Below are positions 21,446-33,020 of a stretch of DNA of 64,000 bases, in pieces. Within the stretch, counting starts at the first letter, position 1; the number at the start of each line of letters is the position of its first letter. Below the pieces are notes generated by a model. It made no database searches, was not told the origin of the DNA, and saw nothing but the letters and a program-made list of their open reading frames with translations. Origin of the DNA: Oreohelix idahoensis (Eukaryota; Mollusca; Gastropoda; Stylommatophora; Oreohelicidae); contig JAMPIV010014838.1 in NCBI GenBank assembly GCA_024509875.1, positions 186,001 to 250,000 of the forward strand, read 5' to 3'. The translations under genes and the position numbers were made by a program.

Positions 21446-21964
21446 GTGAGTAGAATCAGCATACCTTTTTTTTAAAAAAAATTGAAATTGTTTAATAAAG
21501 CCACATTTCTTAAGTCTAGGACAGGGTTGGTGAACCTTTTTGATAGTGTGTAACTTTCTTGCGTGCCCATGGGAAGTTTGAGTAGTAGATTATTATTTAT
21601 AATTATTATATTTATATTTTACATTTTTTTAATGGAGAAAAGAACCAATTGCTTGAAAGCATTCTTAAATAACTCTGTTTATGCAACCAATAGCTCTTCA
21701 GAATTGTTGTAAATGGGACAGCTTTAGGAATTACATGCTATTCATAACTAGTAATTCACAAGAAGTAAAATTAAAGAATTAGAAACAAAAGTAATGGATC
21801 TTTTTTGTTGTCTATGTACATACATACATTGTTTTAATATTAACAAAAGTATAACAAAGAAAGATAAAATAAATGAAAGCATTTAAGAAAACTTGTTTAT
21901 AAAATTATTTATTTGAATGATTTATAAAGACAGTTGAAAAATAACATCATTTATAAATGGTATT

Positions 21965-22115
21965 ATAAATGGCTGCCTTAACCTTCCCAGAGTTACTCTG
22001 GCACCCAATTCACGAGGCTGGGTCGACCCCAGAGCCATTTGCGGTCTTAAAACTGGGAATCGAACCACGGACCACCGAGCTAAGACGCCAGTGCACTCAC
22101 TAACCACTGCAAAAA
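21965..22115 (-). mobile_element. SINE-A, truncated copy inside the hAT
   Basis: Carries the tRNA-like head on the - strand: B box GGTTCGATTCC and an A-box-like GTGGTTAGTGAGTGC. The adjacent body GGCTCTGGGGTCGACCCAG follows. The distal ATGGGCCTAACACC block is missing. Confidence 0.7.
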
Positions 22116-22277
22116 CAATGAAAACAATGCATAAATATGTCGGTGAAAAAAACTGTTAATACTGCCATTGCAAAATTTTTCAGTAAAATGTTTCAAGAAT
22201 GGATTTCCAGAGTTTCATAATTTTAGGCACTAATTCAGACACTAATCAAATTTTTTCAGTATTTTCTAGTTCAACTC

Positions 22278-22902
22278 TTAACACATTAACTACCGAATTG
22301 AAAAACACACTGTGGCCGAATTAATTTTTTTTCCCATTTTCATCCTGTAGGTGTTTGCACAAAGTAAGCTGTAGTTTTCGTAATTGTTTACAGATTTTTA
22401 TGAATTACACGTCATTTCAAAGATAAATTAATGTACTATTACAATAAGCACCATTTGTAACTCTAGTAAAGGTTGTTGCTATTTAACGGCCCTCCGATGG
22501 CCGAGGACTTGCATGCAATATTTTCACAATTATAACTGTTTGCACCCCACCTCTATCAAAATCACTATTTCAATCAATGTGCACACCGTTTTCACTCTTG
22601 TCCTCGTCGCTAGATCTATCAGTCAATTGCAGAAACAAGTTTCTAGCCTATTCAGCCATTAGACGAGATGTACAAGCATTTTCTGTGGTCCTATCACTAG
22701 TTGCCACGGTAAACAGTTTTACACGATATGGTAACTAACCCAAAACATAATATCGATTTTCCAGTGTTCTACAACAACCGTGCTTTGGGAATTTGTTTTC
22801 CGGTGGCAATTTAAAATCTCGAACTAGATCTGAGCGGCTCGCGGTCCAAATGATAGGATTTCAAAAGCCGGTCCCACCGGCTCATAGTAGTTAATGTGTT
22901 AA
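22278..22902. mobile_element. piggyBac-type MITE, 625 bp
   Basis: Both ends are TTAA followed by a shared inverted repeat. The left end is TTAACACATTAACTAC (22278 on) and the right end is GTAGTTAATGTGTTAA (to 22902). TTAA duplications are diagnostic for piggyBac mobilisation. It has no ORF and its ends differ from the piggyBac at 1857-4121, so another autonomous family would have moved it. It is nested in the hAT element. Confidence 0.9.
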
Positions 22903-23534
22903 GTCAACAAATTTTTGCCTCAAAATTGAGCTGCTTTGCAAATCTATCAATTGAATCACAAAATTATCCAGATTAATCCACAGCAACATTTCCAAATTTA
23001 GTTTGTCTAATATTACACTGTCTGCATACATTAGAAATTATTTATAATGGGTGGATAAACAAATCTTGGGGCAGCGGGCCAACAAAAACAAGTTTTGCGT
23101 GCCACCTTGGGCAGGGGTGCTATTGGTTCACCATCCCTGGTCTAGGATAATTCTGCTTTAAGAACTTTCACTATTTTTAGCAACAAAAAAGTTTTCCCAG
23201 TCGAGATTACATTTGGAGACAACAACAGTTCATTTTTTAAACCCTTGTTATTTTATATTACCAAAAATGCAGAATTAACCAGAGTTGTAATTTATTACCT
23301 AAAATGCAGTAAACACTCATATTTTGTACTTTTGTATTAATTATAAAAAAAAAGCCAGTATGGACCAACAACAACAACAAAAATCCAGCAGACATATTTA
23401 TCCAACGTTATTTACCTGTCCTAGAAGCAGGTGAAGAGAAAAAAAATATGAGCCCCAAAGATAGTTATCTGTTGAACCACAAAGATTTTGTCTGTAATGA
23501 GAAATAGTTACAGAATCCTTCTTATGATCTGCAG

Positions 23535-23738
23535 GTATATAACGCCTCAAAAAATCTGACTTTGAATGAGTTGATAAATCGCAAGCACTATGCATATCTG
23601 AAGGACAAAAGTGGAGCTTTTCATAACCCGTTTGAAAGAGGAATCGTGAGGAACTTTCTGCATTATTTCCATCTGAAGCCCAGACTGATGGAGGATGACA
23701 TCCTGTTAAATCGTCTTACTAAAGTTCATGTAGTGTGA
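23535..23738 (+). CDS. DHHC palmitoyltransferase, alternative last exon C1
   Basis: A phase-0 exon after ATGATCTGCAG. 67 codons end at TGA (23736-23738). It encodes the cytosolic tail of a PAT: KNLTLNELINRKHYAYLKD and GAFHNPFERG. The N-P-F/Y-x-x-G block is the family's conserved C-terminal motif. The TTxE motif that should precede it reads TLNE, so its second Thr is Leu. About half of the residues are identical to exon C2 at 25851, which argues for duplication. Its own stop and a downstream AATAAA make it a complete terminal exon. Confidence 0.88.
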   Translation, partial: VYNASKNLTLNELINRKHYAYLKDKSGAFHNPFERGIVRNFLHYFHLKPRLMEDDILLNRLTKVHVV

Positions 23739-24600
23739 CCGCAAATGTCTCACCAGTTTGTTTATTGCAGATATTCAGGATAGATTTTATTATAACTCTT
23801 GCAGGATTGATGGATCCATAGAATTACATTAATTGTTATATTATTTCTGTGATTTAAGCATGTCATTTTTTTTTTATTTCTCATTATTCTGATTTATGAA
23901 ACTCATTTCTAATATAATACTACTATCTAACCGTTATCAAACCTAAAGGTTTTTTATATTTGGACATGCGCCCAAATATAATTGACTAGGTTGAACGGGG
24001 CGCGCCTCACCAAAAGAGGCAACATTTTTTTTTTTTTTTAAAATAATATAATCCTATGACAATTTTTCTGAATTTTTACTCTTGTGAAAATACAGTATTT
24101 TATAAAATTTGTTTCCAGTGTGGTATGCTGTATAATTGTCATTATTTAATTTATTGACGCTGTAGTTATATTTAAATTTGTGTTCTGCTTTCATGCGTAA
24201 TGTCACCAGCTTTTAAAGGTTTAGTGGGGTGGAAGAGATAGAGGGAGTGTTGAGTGTCAGAACACGTTTTGTTTTCTTAATGCATTTACCGTTTAATTGT
24301 GAAGAAGGATTCTCCTGATTATGCCAGAAGATTAATCAACTTGTCAAAACCAAGTAAGAGTCATGAATGTCCAGCCACGTTGTTGGGTAAGCAGTGCTGT
24401 GGTAAACCTAGGGTTTTTAAAACAAAACCTGTTGAGACTATTCTTTGTAACAAGACGTTACACTTTTTTATAGTGATGTTGTAATGTAGTCATAGTAATA
24501 CTGTCAGTGCTCAAGAGTCTGATGATGGCCATCTACAGTCATGAGGTAAGCATGTTTAATAAAAGTAATGCAGAACTACATTGTTCATGTGACTATAATT
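23739..24600 (+). other. Probable 3' UTR of exon C1
   Basis: Non-coding AT-rich sequence after the C1 stop. A canonical AATAAA lies at 24558-24563, and further A/T-rich sequence follows. Nothing else was recognised. Confidence 0.5.
24558..24563 (+). promoter_or_regulatory. Polyadenylation signal AATAAA
   Basis: A canonical hexamer about 820 bp beyond the C1 stop. It is consistent with C1 being a true 3' terminal exon with its own cleavage site. Single hexamers are frequent in AT-rich DNA, so support is moderate. Confidence 0.35.
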
Positions 24601-24889
24601 GCAATAGCTGAAACCATATTTTTTTAAGGTGGACGATAACATTAATGATATGACTGTGATATATTTTTTTGAATTGGCGTAATAATATTTTCTTCCAGAT
24701 GGTTTAGTTATCTTCACATTGAATTGATCTCAGAGTTTAGAGACAATGTCGTGATATCAAAACTCTTGATAACTCTTTCTGAATGTGCACTACAGTTATT
24801 GTTTAACATGAACTGATATCCTTTGAATTTGAGAGGGTGAATTTGTTAGGAAGAAAGAGCCTGCTGCTGAAGTTAAGGGGTGTTCATTA

Positions 24890-25300
24890 GTTACAAAGTC
24901 CTGTGTCATTCCTGGGGGTGGGCTTTCTGAAGAGACAAAGAAAGAATAGGACTACACCCTCAGGTATGTCGTGAAAGGCCACTTATATGAGGCTGCCCAT
25001 GGGGCTGGCAACCTGATGTGAAACAAATTGTTACAGAAACCACAGCTACAAGAGCACATTAATGCTTTGGTGCAGGTTTCCTGCCAGGGAGGCCAGCAAG
25101 AGTGTTGGCTTCATGCTCCATATGGAACAAACAAAGGGAAATGGTGATGATTTGTTGAAGAGAACTGGAGACAGACATAAGAGGAGATGAAGAAGACATG
25201 GAAAGGCCTTGAGCAGACGGCACAGGCCAGGCAGACTTGACCTAAATTTGTGGAAGGGCCTATGCTCCTTGGGGAGTTGAAAAGTGATGATTGAGTGAAG
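24890..25300 (+). mobile_element. Repeat E fused to LINE-2-type 3' end
   Basis: The first 260 bp are a good repeat E copy (GAGACAAAGAAAGAATAGG, CCTCAGGTATGTCGTGAAAG, GGGGCTGGCAACC). The sequence then passes through GAAGAGAACTGGAGACAGAC and GACATGGAAAGGCCTTGAGC to GGCCTATGCTCCTTGGGGAG and GATGATTGAGTGA. Leader and 3' end are joined without the coding body, like the unit at 11745-12105. Confidence 0.6.
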
Positions 25301-25850
25301 ATTTGTTACAAAGAAATTCTCCATTGCTGAATGAAGATGAGACAGTTCTAGAACATGCCATTTGCTAGTGTTTGAGTAAGCATTTGTGTGTGTATGTGCA
25401 TGTGCATGTTTAAAAATATATATTTTCAGTCTGTTAGCGTTTCTACTATCTTTTCTTGGTTTTTTTTTTTTTAAATAAGATTTTCTATAAAATTGTATTC
25501 TTTTTCTCTTATCTCTATCTTTTCCTATATAATATGAGTGAGAAGATTTTGTGTATTCAGTGTCCCTTCTGTTACATTTAATTTTAGGGTGTTAATTTAC
25601 TACAGTGAAATTCCCTTGCTGAATGTGGATATGTTAGAATGAAAGTCAATTTCTGAATGGATGGTCAGGCAGTTTTTTTTATTGTCCAGATTATCTGACA
25701 TGGAAGAGCTGAACCACAAAACAGAATGTGCAAGTCTTGTTTTATGTTCAAACCAGTAGATACCCTGTGTGCGTGTATGCTTACTTATGCATGCGTGAGT
25801 TAGTTATTTAAATAATGCATATGTTAACTATTTCTACCACTTCCTTGTAG

Positions 25851-26045
25851 ATTTACCATGCAGCCAACAATCTGACAACCAATGAAAGGATTAACCGTAA
25901 GCGCTATGACTACCTCAAGGATGGGAAAGGTGCATTCTATAATCCCTTTGACAAGGGTGTGAAGCAAAACTTAATGCAGTTTTTGCATTTGAGGCCTGCT
26001 CTGAAGGAGGATGAGGTTCAGCTATTAGGAGTGTATGTGGTGTGA
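25851..26045 (+). CDS. DHHC palmitoyltransferase, alternative last exon C2
   Basis: A phase-0 exon after CCACTTCCTTGTAG. 64 codons end at TGA (26043-26045). It encodes NNLTTNERINRKRYDYLKD followed by GAFYNPFDKGVKQNLMQFL. The canonical TTxE motif (TTNE) is intact and the N-P-F-D-K-G block is conserved, so this is the more orthodox PAT tail. It lies 2.1 kb downstream of C1 and shares roughly half its residues. Either A1 or A2 can join it in frame. Confidence 0.9.
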   Translation: MYHAANNLTTNERINRKRYDYLKDGKGAFYNPFDKGVKQNLMQFLHLRPALKEDEVQLLGVYVV

Positions 26046-26076
26046 TTGTAATCGGTGAGTATGTATGATGTGATTG

Positions 26077-26156
26077 CTACTGGTAACTGGTGATATATGT
26101 GATATGATTATAATTGCTACTGGTAACTGGTGATATATGTGATATGATTATAATTG
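26077..26156. repeat. Two-copy 40-bp tandem repeat
   Basis: The unit TGCTACTGGTAACTGGTGAT plus ATATGTGATATGATTATAAT occurs twice in direct succession, just after the C2 stop and within its likely 3' UTR. Confidence 0.75.
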
Positions 26157-26159
26157 ATG

Positions 26160-27110
26160 AGTGCATGCACTAGTCTGCTGCTGTAATCATTAACTGATGA
26201 GTGCTTGTGGTAGTCTGCTGCATTTCATCTTTGTCATTCATATTTCTGCCTCCATCTGTCTTCTTATGTTTCGAGATCTTCCTCTATTTCTTTGCCTTTC
26301 AGACAATTAAATCCTCCCCCCCATTTACTACAAGTTACTGCCGGTGGGGAAACAAAAATAGGCAATGTGTCTACTAAGACAAAGAAAACTGCCTACAGTA
26401 CAGCCACAGGGACAAAAGAACAAAAACAAAAGAGAAAGTGAGAACTAAGTTAAATAGATTTAAAAAATAAATTTAAAAAAACAAGACATCAGCACAAAAG
26501 TTGTCTCCTACTTTGTGTTGAGGGCCATAAGGTTTTTAAGTAGTAGATTTTCAATGACATTTTAAAATTATCTCTTGATCTGCAGATTTATGGATTTTTA
26601 TATATGTACGAGTATATTTTGCTTTCTTCAGAAATATTGCACATTAAAACTTGTTCTCAAACATTTTAAAACTAGAATAAAAGCTAGTTTCCTGAACATC
26701 TTTGCCTATTGCCATGGGTCCTTTGCTTACCATTGGTTGAAAACTGCTGCTCAATTTCTTCTGTCATGTGTAGTTCAGAAACAAGAACTGTCTTGTGATG
26801 CTAATAGATGACTTACTTTATAAGTGTCTTATCCACCTGTGTCATTTCCTCACCTCTCATTTTACTAAACTGGAAGGATAGAACCATACAAGAGGCGAGA
26901 AAATGACTTTGAAGGTCATCAGTAGTATCTAGTGTGAATCGCTGTGGTGTGACACAAAGACACCATTTGTCTTTGAGTAAGTGTGCAGAATTGTACTCTG
27001 TTTTATGTACATGTATATGTACAAGAGCATTCAGTAAGTTTTTCGCCTTTATTTTTTTGTCAATGTCAAAAATGGTATATAAACATGTCTACTGTAAACA
27101 TGTCATAGTT
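26160..27110. other. C2 3' UTR and following sequence
   Basis: Contains an AATAAA-bearing A-rich stretch near 26466 that could end the C2 transcript. No further exon or repeat was recognised. Confidence 0.4.
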
Positions 27111-27114
27111 GATC

Positions 27115-27360
27115 TTCACTTGCCATTGCTCTCCATATGGAACATGGATCCACCACCGCAGCTAGTCCCCTAAGAGGAATCTTTCAACCAGAGCATTCAT
27201 GGGCTTTTGTGGTGATTGGTTTAGTACCAATTTATTGTACAAGATGAGGTTGCCAGCCCCATCCACAACATCAGTATCATATTAGTCACCTCTTACAACA
27301 TGTCATGAGGGGGGCAGCGGTCCTGTTCTTTCTTTATCTCCTCCGAGACCCACAGGAAAT
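27115..27360 (-). repeat. Repeat E, - copy
   Basis: CTCCATATGGAACATGG, TGAGGTTGCCAGCCCCATCC, CATATTAGTCACCTCTTACA, CATGTCATGAGGG and CCTGTTCTTTCTTTATCTCC are the reverse complement of the blocks at 24895-25120. Confidence 0.6.
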
Positions 27361-27365
27361 ACACT

Positions 27366-27480
27366 GGGCTTGTCAGAGTTGGTGCAGGTATAATCAGAGT
27401 TTGTGTAGGTGTAATCAGAGTTGGTGCAGATATAATCATAGTTGGTATAAGTGTAATCAGAGTTGGTATATGGATAATCA
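27366..27480. repeat. 21-bp tandem repeat, about 5 copies
   Basis: Imperfect units of 21 bp (CAGAGTTGGTGCAGGTATAAT and variants) directly follow repeat E. The period is a multiple of three, so open frames across it are expected and not significant. Confidence 0.8.
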
Positions 27481-27489
27481 CATACTTTA

Positions 27490-28000
27490 TATGACTTCAT
27501 CTGAATTACTCTTGTTTTTCTGGCAGAACATAGGACCTCTGTAAAGAAATTTCAGCTTATTCTATTTTGAGCTGTAATGTTCACCTTTTAAGGAACCTCC
27601 AGCTGTGACAGACCTAGCCAGTGCAATATGGCTACAATAAACTGGGGAGCATTTCCCTACTGTGCTTGGCATCAGTATGTGGAATATACTCTAATTTACC
27701 TGTTAATTTTCATCTTGTTCCAGGATACATTCACCCATTTCATATGATCTTTTCTTTGCAAAATCCTCTTTCTTTTGTCTTGTACTTGAATGATATGTTG
27801 TTTTGATCAAATATGCTGATCCAGTCATTTGAAGGCACTTGTTATCAGTTTTTCTATTGCTGTAGTGTATATATTATTTTACAACAAATATTAAAAAGAG
27901 TAAGAATTGCAGATTTTCCTTTTCTGTTCTCCTCGATCTTGTTTCACACAGTCCAAGGATGTCAGTTTTTTAGTTTCTCACTTCTACTGCCACCTGTGTG
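27490..28000. other. Nothing recognised
   Basis: AT-rich sequence without exon structure or repeat match. Confidence 0.4.
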
Positions 28001-28006
28001 GCTCTT

Positions 28007-28110
28007 CTTCTTTTTCAATCCTTAGCCACCGGCTGTCAGTGGCCATCACGCCTGGTGGCATCTTGTAGGGCAGCAACAAACTATTTCCACTCTGCTCGGT
28101 CAGTGGCCAT
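28007..28110 (-). mobile_element. SINE-C partial copy
   Basis: CTTCTTCTTTTTCAATCCTT and then AGCCACCGGCTGTCAGTGGC are the reverse complement of the GAA-tailed end of SINE-C (18959). GCCATCACGCCTGGTGGC and GTAGGGCAGC follow. The head is missing or unrecognisable. Confidence 0.7.
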
Positions 28111-28134
28111 CCTTCATGCAGTGACCCAGCTCTG

Positions 28135-30350
28135 GTGTGACGAGAGGTTATTTAGTGTGTAAGATAATGGACAATTAGGTGTATCAGATGATACCAGGAT
28201 AGTGCCAGATAAGAGACTGGTCTTAAAAGAAATACCCCATTCTCTGAAAAGAGTAATGGTGTATTGAGGTCAAAGGTTAAAGTCAGGCTGTATAGATTAC
28301 TGGGTGAAATGGTAATGTGCAATCCCAGTCACCTATGATGCCTCCTCTCCCAGACCAACTTAAGACTATAGCTTATCTAGGGGTAATTAATTATCAAATA
28401 AGTAACTTGAACCAACATAAATAATTCACTCAAAACTATGGATACAATTGGTAATTTTATTTATATACATGATCTTTTTTTGATATTCTTTGAAAACTCA
28501 AATATAACTCAAAATAAAATAAAAATATGGCTCAATTACAATAAATATTTTACAGTTAACTGAATTTAATTATCAATGTCAATCTTTCTTCTGTGATCTT
28601 GATCCTTGAAGTAACTGTTCCACAAATAACTGTTATTACAATCTGTCTCTCACTTGTACTAGTATTGAATTATTCCTTCAATGTTATTTAATTAGAATGT
28701 CACATAGACTGATAATGACTGTCTTTATTCTCTTGGTTTACACCACCAGACTAAATTTCATCATATAAGGTTCTGCCAGGTGTGGTAATATATGTAATAT
28801 GAGGCAGCCCGAATTTGAGCCACTTAACTTTTGAAGCTCCCACTTAGGACTCTTGCAGCATAAGATGACTTGAGAAAACCCACAGCTGCGGGTTTCCCAA
28901 TCAGTTGAGATGACAATGTTTGTGGCCTCAGTTTTTCAAAGTAAGGCACTGGTACAACACGACCATCCAATTGCTGACTATGTCTCTACAGGATTTGTTA
29001 TGACACTCAGGGCAGGATATGACCTGAAATATAATATTTCCTAGGTAGTATCGTCCTACTATCTCCCTATCCAGACAGGAGGTATAGTGAGACAGTTCAG
29101 ACAAGCTGGGGTTAACCATAAGAGACAGAGTAAGTCATAAATAACACGATTTATCCAAATACTAGCACAATATTCCAGTAAAACCACTTTTACATCTATG
29201 TCCATGATTGTCTTCATTACAAACACATAGGCCTTATGGTAAATGTTGTGTGATATCTCAAACAATACAGAAAATCAATTCTTTTCATTCATTCCTTCTT
29301 CCAGTTTGTATAGTCCGATCCAGCAAGCATAACATTTTTAAAGGCTTTCCGAAAACTAATATCTCATTCCATTCTTTCTTCTGATTAGATTACACAAATA
29401 AATTTAACTAACACAGGCCGGGATTCCTTCCAGGTGAGATTTTACACAAAAGCAACTATTTCCATAAAGCACAAATTGATAATATATTTATATATATTTT
29501 TAATTAATATTTCGCTTACCCTCAATCTCAGACAAGACCGGCTTTCAAGAATTATAACAGTCTGCTCACACATATGCAGATGGCAGTGAAGCTTGTGGCA
29601 GATGCTGCTCTCCGTGTCTGCAGTTTTTGAGTTTCGCGGCAAGTGTGTCCGCCTATATATAGGTCACTGGCCACCGTGTCGGAAAGCATCTAGGCCAAAG
29701 TATTTTGCATTCGCTCAAAATTTGTAGATTTGGGCAAGGCGTGCTTTACTAAAAAATCCAAAATAATTCTGGCTTCCTTATTTCTTAACGGATTTCCTCC
29801 ATCCTAGGCTTATATTACTCGTATGAATGAGCTCTATCAATTGAGATATCTATCCTATCCCCTAGTTTATCCGACTATTCACTGGAGCAGCCGAAATGGA
29901 AAAACACATGGTTCATGCTCTACACCACATCCAGTGAAAATATAGATATCTGCCTAAAGCTAATGATCCCTATTCTCAAACCTGGTCTTTCTTTAACAAG
30001 GTACTCCATCAATGTTCTCACACTGCCTTCCGAAATATTTCCAACATCTATACTTTTGTTTGTCTCCATGTTGAATGTCCTGACCCTACCTTGTACCAAG
30101 CTGGCGTTTCTTTGGTTGGTTACTTACACAGGTTTTTGGCGGTGTTTAATATTCAATGATCGCCGAGGCATTGATTCAGACTTCACTACATCTGGTTCAT
30201 TCTTTGCATCTCTGCCTCACAGTTCTCGGCCAAGTTGTTTTTGGCCAGCCTCTCTTTCGCTTTCCTTCAGGGGTTCATAGCATAGCTGCTCTTGTGATGG
30301 CTTCAGGATCTCTTTTGAGGACGTGGTCAACCCAGCTTCAGCGTCTGCCA
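28135..30350. other. Unassigned stretch with a TATA-like palindrome
   Basis: No gene or shared repeat was recognised. CCTATATATAGG (about 29652-29663) is a strong TATA-like palindrome. The region begins near TGTGACGAGAGG, which would suit an LTR end. No matching second terminus or target duplication was found, so a solo LTR is only a possibility. Confidence 0.2.
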
Positions 30351-30354
30351 ACTA

Positions 30355-30720
30355 TTGTGTGGTTCTTCTTTGTTCATTTAATGTTCGAACTTACCAGGTG
30401 CCTGATCTTGAGGCTGTTCCATGTGAAATAAAGCGAGTCAACAATCGGGACTCTAGGCTCCCTCCATTTTATGTCAATGTCTTCCTTGATGGAGGGCCTT
30501 TTCCCATCTGGGATAGAAACGTTGAGTTACTTGCTTTATTTATTTTTGAATTACTTAGTGTTCGTGATCAAAGTTTATATGGAATGGGGTTTCGGGCCCC
30601 ATGCCTATCTCTCCTTAGTTGCTTCTTACTGCAGGTATGGTGGGGTACAGTGTTACTGTTCTTTGCTCCACTTTCGGGCCCTGGTAACACATGGGCATCT
30701 TTGTGTCATGTCTCTTTAAA
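30355..30720 (-). mobile_element. LINE-2-type 5' leader/endonuclease start fragment
   Basis: TTTGTTCATTTAATGTTCGA and CCAGGTGCCTGATCTTGAGG correspond to 45893-45930, the start of the LINE-2 endonuclease (F-G-T-W-N-V-R-T-L). The region continues to CCATGCCTATCTCTCCTTAG, matching the leader at 46127-46147. Confidence 0.55.
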
Positions 30721-30787
30721 GTTCTAAAAATCAACACATTTAAGAGTAGTTATTGCTATTAGTATTCTCCAAAGCAGGAAGTTAAGT

Positions 30788-30870
30788 TAACACTAAAAAG
30801 TGATTGGTCACCCCAGCTCATAAAAGCTGGACCTAGTATAGTGGTAGTATCTGCTATAAGACTACCTTCA
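30788..30870 (+). mobile_element. SINE-D 3' fragment
   Basis: AGCTGGACCTAGTATAGTGG and AGTATCTGCTATAAGACTAC match the 3' part of the SINE-like unit at 41680-41745. Confidence 0.5.
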
Positions 30871-30879
30871 CTTTTAAAG

Positions 30880-32145
30880 TTGTTGTTTTCTATCAGTTTT
30901 GGCAAAAACTAAAAATTACAGGCAGCAGAACTTACTGACCTTTGTATATTTTATATATATTTATGTACAATCATTGCTTTGTTTAAGAGCTGTAAATATT
31001 GTCCAGAAGTGCTCAATGTTGGTGTGTTTATTAATCTCTGCTGAGTCTTCATGTAGAACGGCATTTTTATTTATCTTTTTACCTAAAGATTGAAGAAGGA
31101 AGTAATGGGTAAAAAAGGACTTCTTGACTCTGATGGGGAAAATAATGTTTTAATATAATCAGCAGGACCTTATATGTAGTTTACAGAGCCATACAGCCAC
31201 TCTTCAGCCAACAGATTGGTGATCTAATCAGCAAAAATATTGTTTAAATTGTTTTGCTGGAGAAGGGATGTTTGGTTTTAGAATGTTCCATTGTGTGCAT
31301 GTGTTTAACTTTTTCTACACACCAAGACTTCTGGTGTACCATGATATTGAGCATTATTCTCCCAAGGGCCACATGGCACGCTTCCATTTCTCCAGTTTAC
31401 AAGATATAAAACAACATTAATTCTGGCATATAAAGGTCTTGCAACACTTCCTGATATTCTTCAGCCAATTTAACATCCTATGTGGGAAAAAACTGGCACT
31501 CATTTTGGTGAGTAAAACCTACATACAAGTCCTACTACCAAGGACAGAAAGAGTTCATGCTACAAGACCATGGAATACATATGGTTCCCATAAACAGACT
31601 TGCTTGTTATAAGTAATGTATGCTAGTTCTTTAACTGGTTATTCTGGTCATGTTATTTTTAATTGATTGTACACAAATAATGTCCTCATTCTTATATTTT
31701 GTTTCAATGACTTATTGTACACCTTAAACATGAGTTAGCATGGAGAACTGCATTATTCACATCACTCTTTTAGAATGGGAATAACAAGTAGACCTTATTT
31801 TTTTCAAGTATTTGGTGAAGTTTAACTAAAATATTTTAATGAATGTTTGATTAACAATGTTCTTGTGTAAATGAGTTTTAGAATTCCAATATGTTCATCA
31901 GATCAGCTCACATTCTGTGACCTCAGATGACACATGTTGCACTCATGCATAAGAATGTTGGAAATAACGTTAGCTAAAAAAGACTAATGAGGTTGTCATA
32001 AGAGTGATCAGTATGCAAAGGGAGCAGTTCACTGGGGGTTTTTTTTGGGTGGTGGGACATGCTATGAGAAGAAAACGAATAAATTGTGACAGTTGAAAAA
32101 GAGATTTATCGTCAGTATTATCCTTTGCACTCCTTATGGTGCATG
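30880..32145. other. Nothing recognised
   Basis: AT-rich sequence. No exon, LINE motif or terminal repeat was noted. Confidence 0.4.
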
Positions 32146-32149
32146 TAGT

Positions 32150-32345
32150 CCCCATTTTAGCTGGTCCCCGTGCAGGAAGCCTGTACAAGCATTCACATTC
32201 TCTTGTGGTGGTGGTGGTGGTTCTGTAGCCATTTGTTGTACATAATGATGTTGCCAGCTCCATGCACACTCTCACATCAGTTGTATTATATGACATGCCT
32301 GAGGGTACAGTGGTCGTATTCTTCCTTTGTCTAATCAGAAACTAC
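32150..32345 (-). repeat. Repeat E, - copy
   Basis: GTCCCCGTGCAGGAAGCCTG, ATGATGTTGCCAGCTCCATG and GACATGCCTGAGGGTACAGT match the family consensus. A short GGT run interrupts the CTCTTGYRGCAG block. Confidence 0.6.
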
Positions 32346-32499
32346 ATGGAGCATAAAGGAGATAGAGAATACAAATAAAGAAGATACTGAACAGTTTAAC
32401 ACAACTGTTATCCACACATGAAAAGATTCAAGACACCAGAGAGTGTAGGAAATGGAGATACATGATTGCCAGTGACAGTCGGCTTTGCACTCAATGAAT

Positions 32500-33020
32500 G
32501 AATACTGTCATACCCTTAAATCCAATGGATCCTATCTCATTGTAACATCGCCGGCAATGGAGAGGCTGACAGATTGGCAAAGGAAGTTGGAAATCTACCT
32601 CAGCCTGATGCAAGCATAACTTTTGAGGAGGCAAAGAGTTTTATCAGAATCAGATACAGAAGCTTATGGTACGTAGAGCATCCAGGTCACACACAAAATC
32701 ATGCATACTATCAGCTCAACAGAAGAGAACAAGTGGTAATCTTCAGACTCTGCACTGGCCACAACAGATTGAGATAACCATCTATTCAACAAGCTAAAGA
32801 TAGGAACTACCAATCAGTGTAACTGTGACACTGATAAAATGACTCCTGAACATCTGCTTCAAAAGTTGCCCAACATAAGCGGAACAGAGAAAGCGCATAT
32901 GGCCGACACCAGTACCATTTGTGGAAAAGCTCCACGGAGATTCAAATAGCCTCAAACTGACTACTGCTTTCTTTGAAAACATTCATGTGGACGTCTCAGA
33001 GTGTACGAAGAAGAAGAATA
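32500..33020 (+). pseudogene. LINE-4 RNase H and C-terminal tail, GAA-tailed
   Basis: Reads, with frameshifts, HCNIAGNGEADRLAKEVG: the third acidic block of RNase H (G-N-E-x-A-D-x-L-A-K). REQVVIFRLCTGHNRLR and a Cys/His zinc region (CNCDTDKMTPEHLL) follow. RNase H downstream of RT is typical of I/R1/Nimb-type LINEs, or related autonomous LINEs with a C-terminal RNase H. The element ends CGAAGAAGAAGAA (about 33018). The RT itself is absent, so the copy is 5'-truncated. Confidence 0.75.

Larger units (their letters stand above)
21522..23139. mobile_element. hAT-type element with nested insertions
   Basis: Terminal inverted repeats CAGGGTTGGTGAACC and GGTTCACCATCCCTG are flanked by perfect 8-bp duplications GTCTAGGA (21514-21521 and 23140-23147). 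It is 1618 bp and contains a partial SINE-A (about 21965-22115) and a 625-bp piggyBac-type MITE (22278-22902). Without that MITE it is about 990 bp. It has no transposase and is therefore non-autonomous. Confidence 0.92.

Noticed and set aside
24299..24484. 61-codon + strand frame after exon C1
   Set aside because: Lies in the probable 3' UTR, begins at a non-ATG codon and shows no domain.
28135..29900. Solo LTR suggested by TGTGACG and a TATA-like palindrome
   Set aside because: No matching terminus, inverted end or target duplication found.
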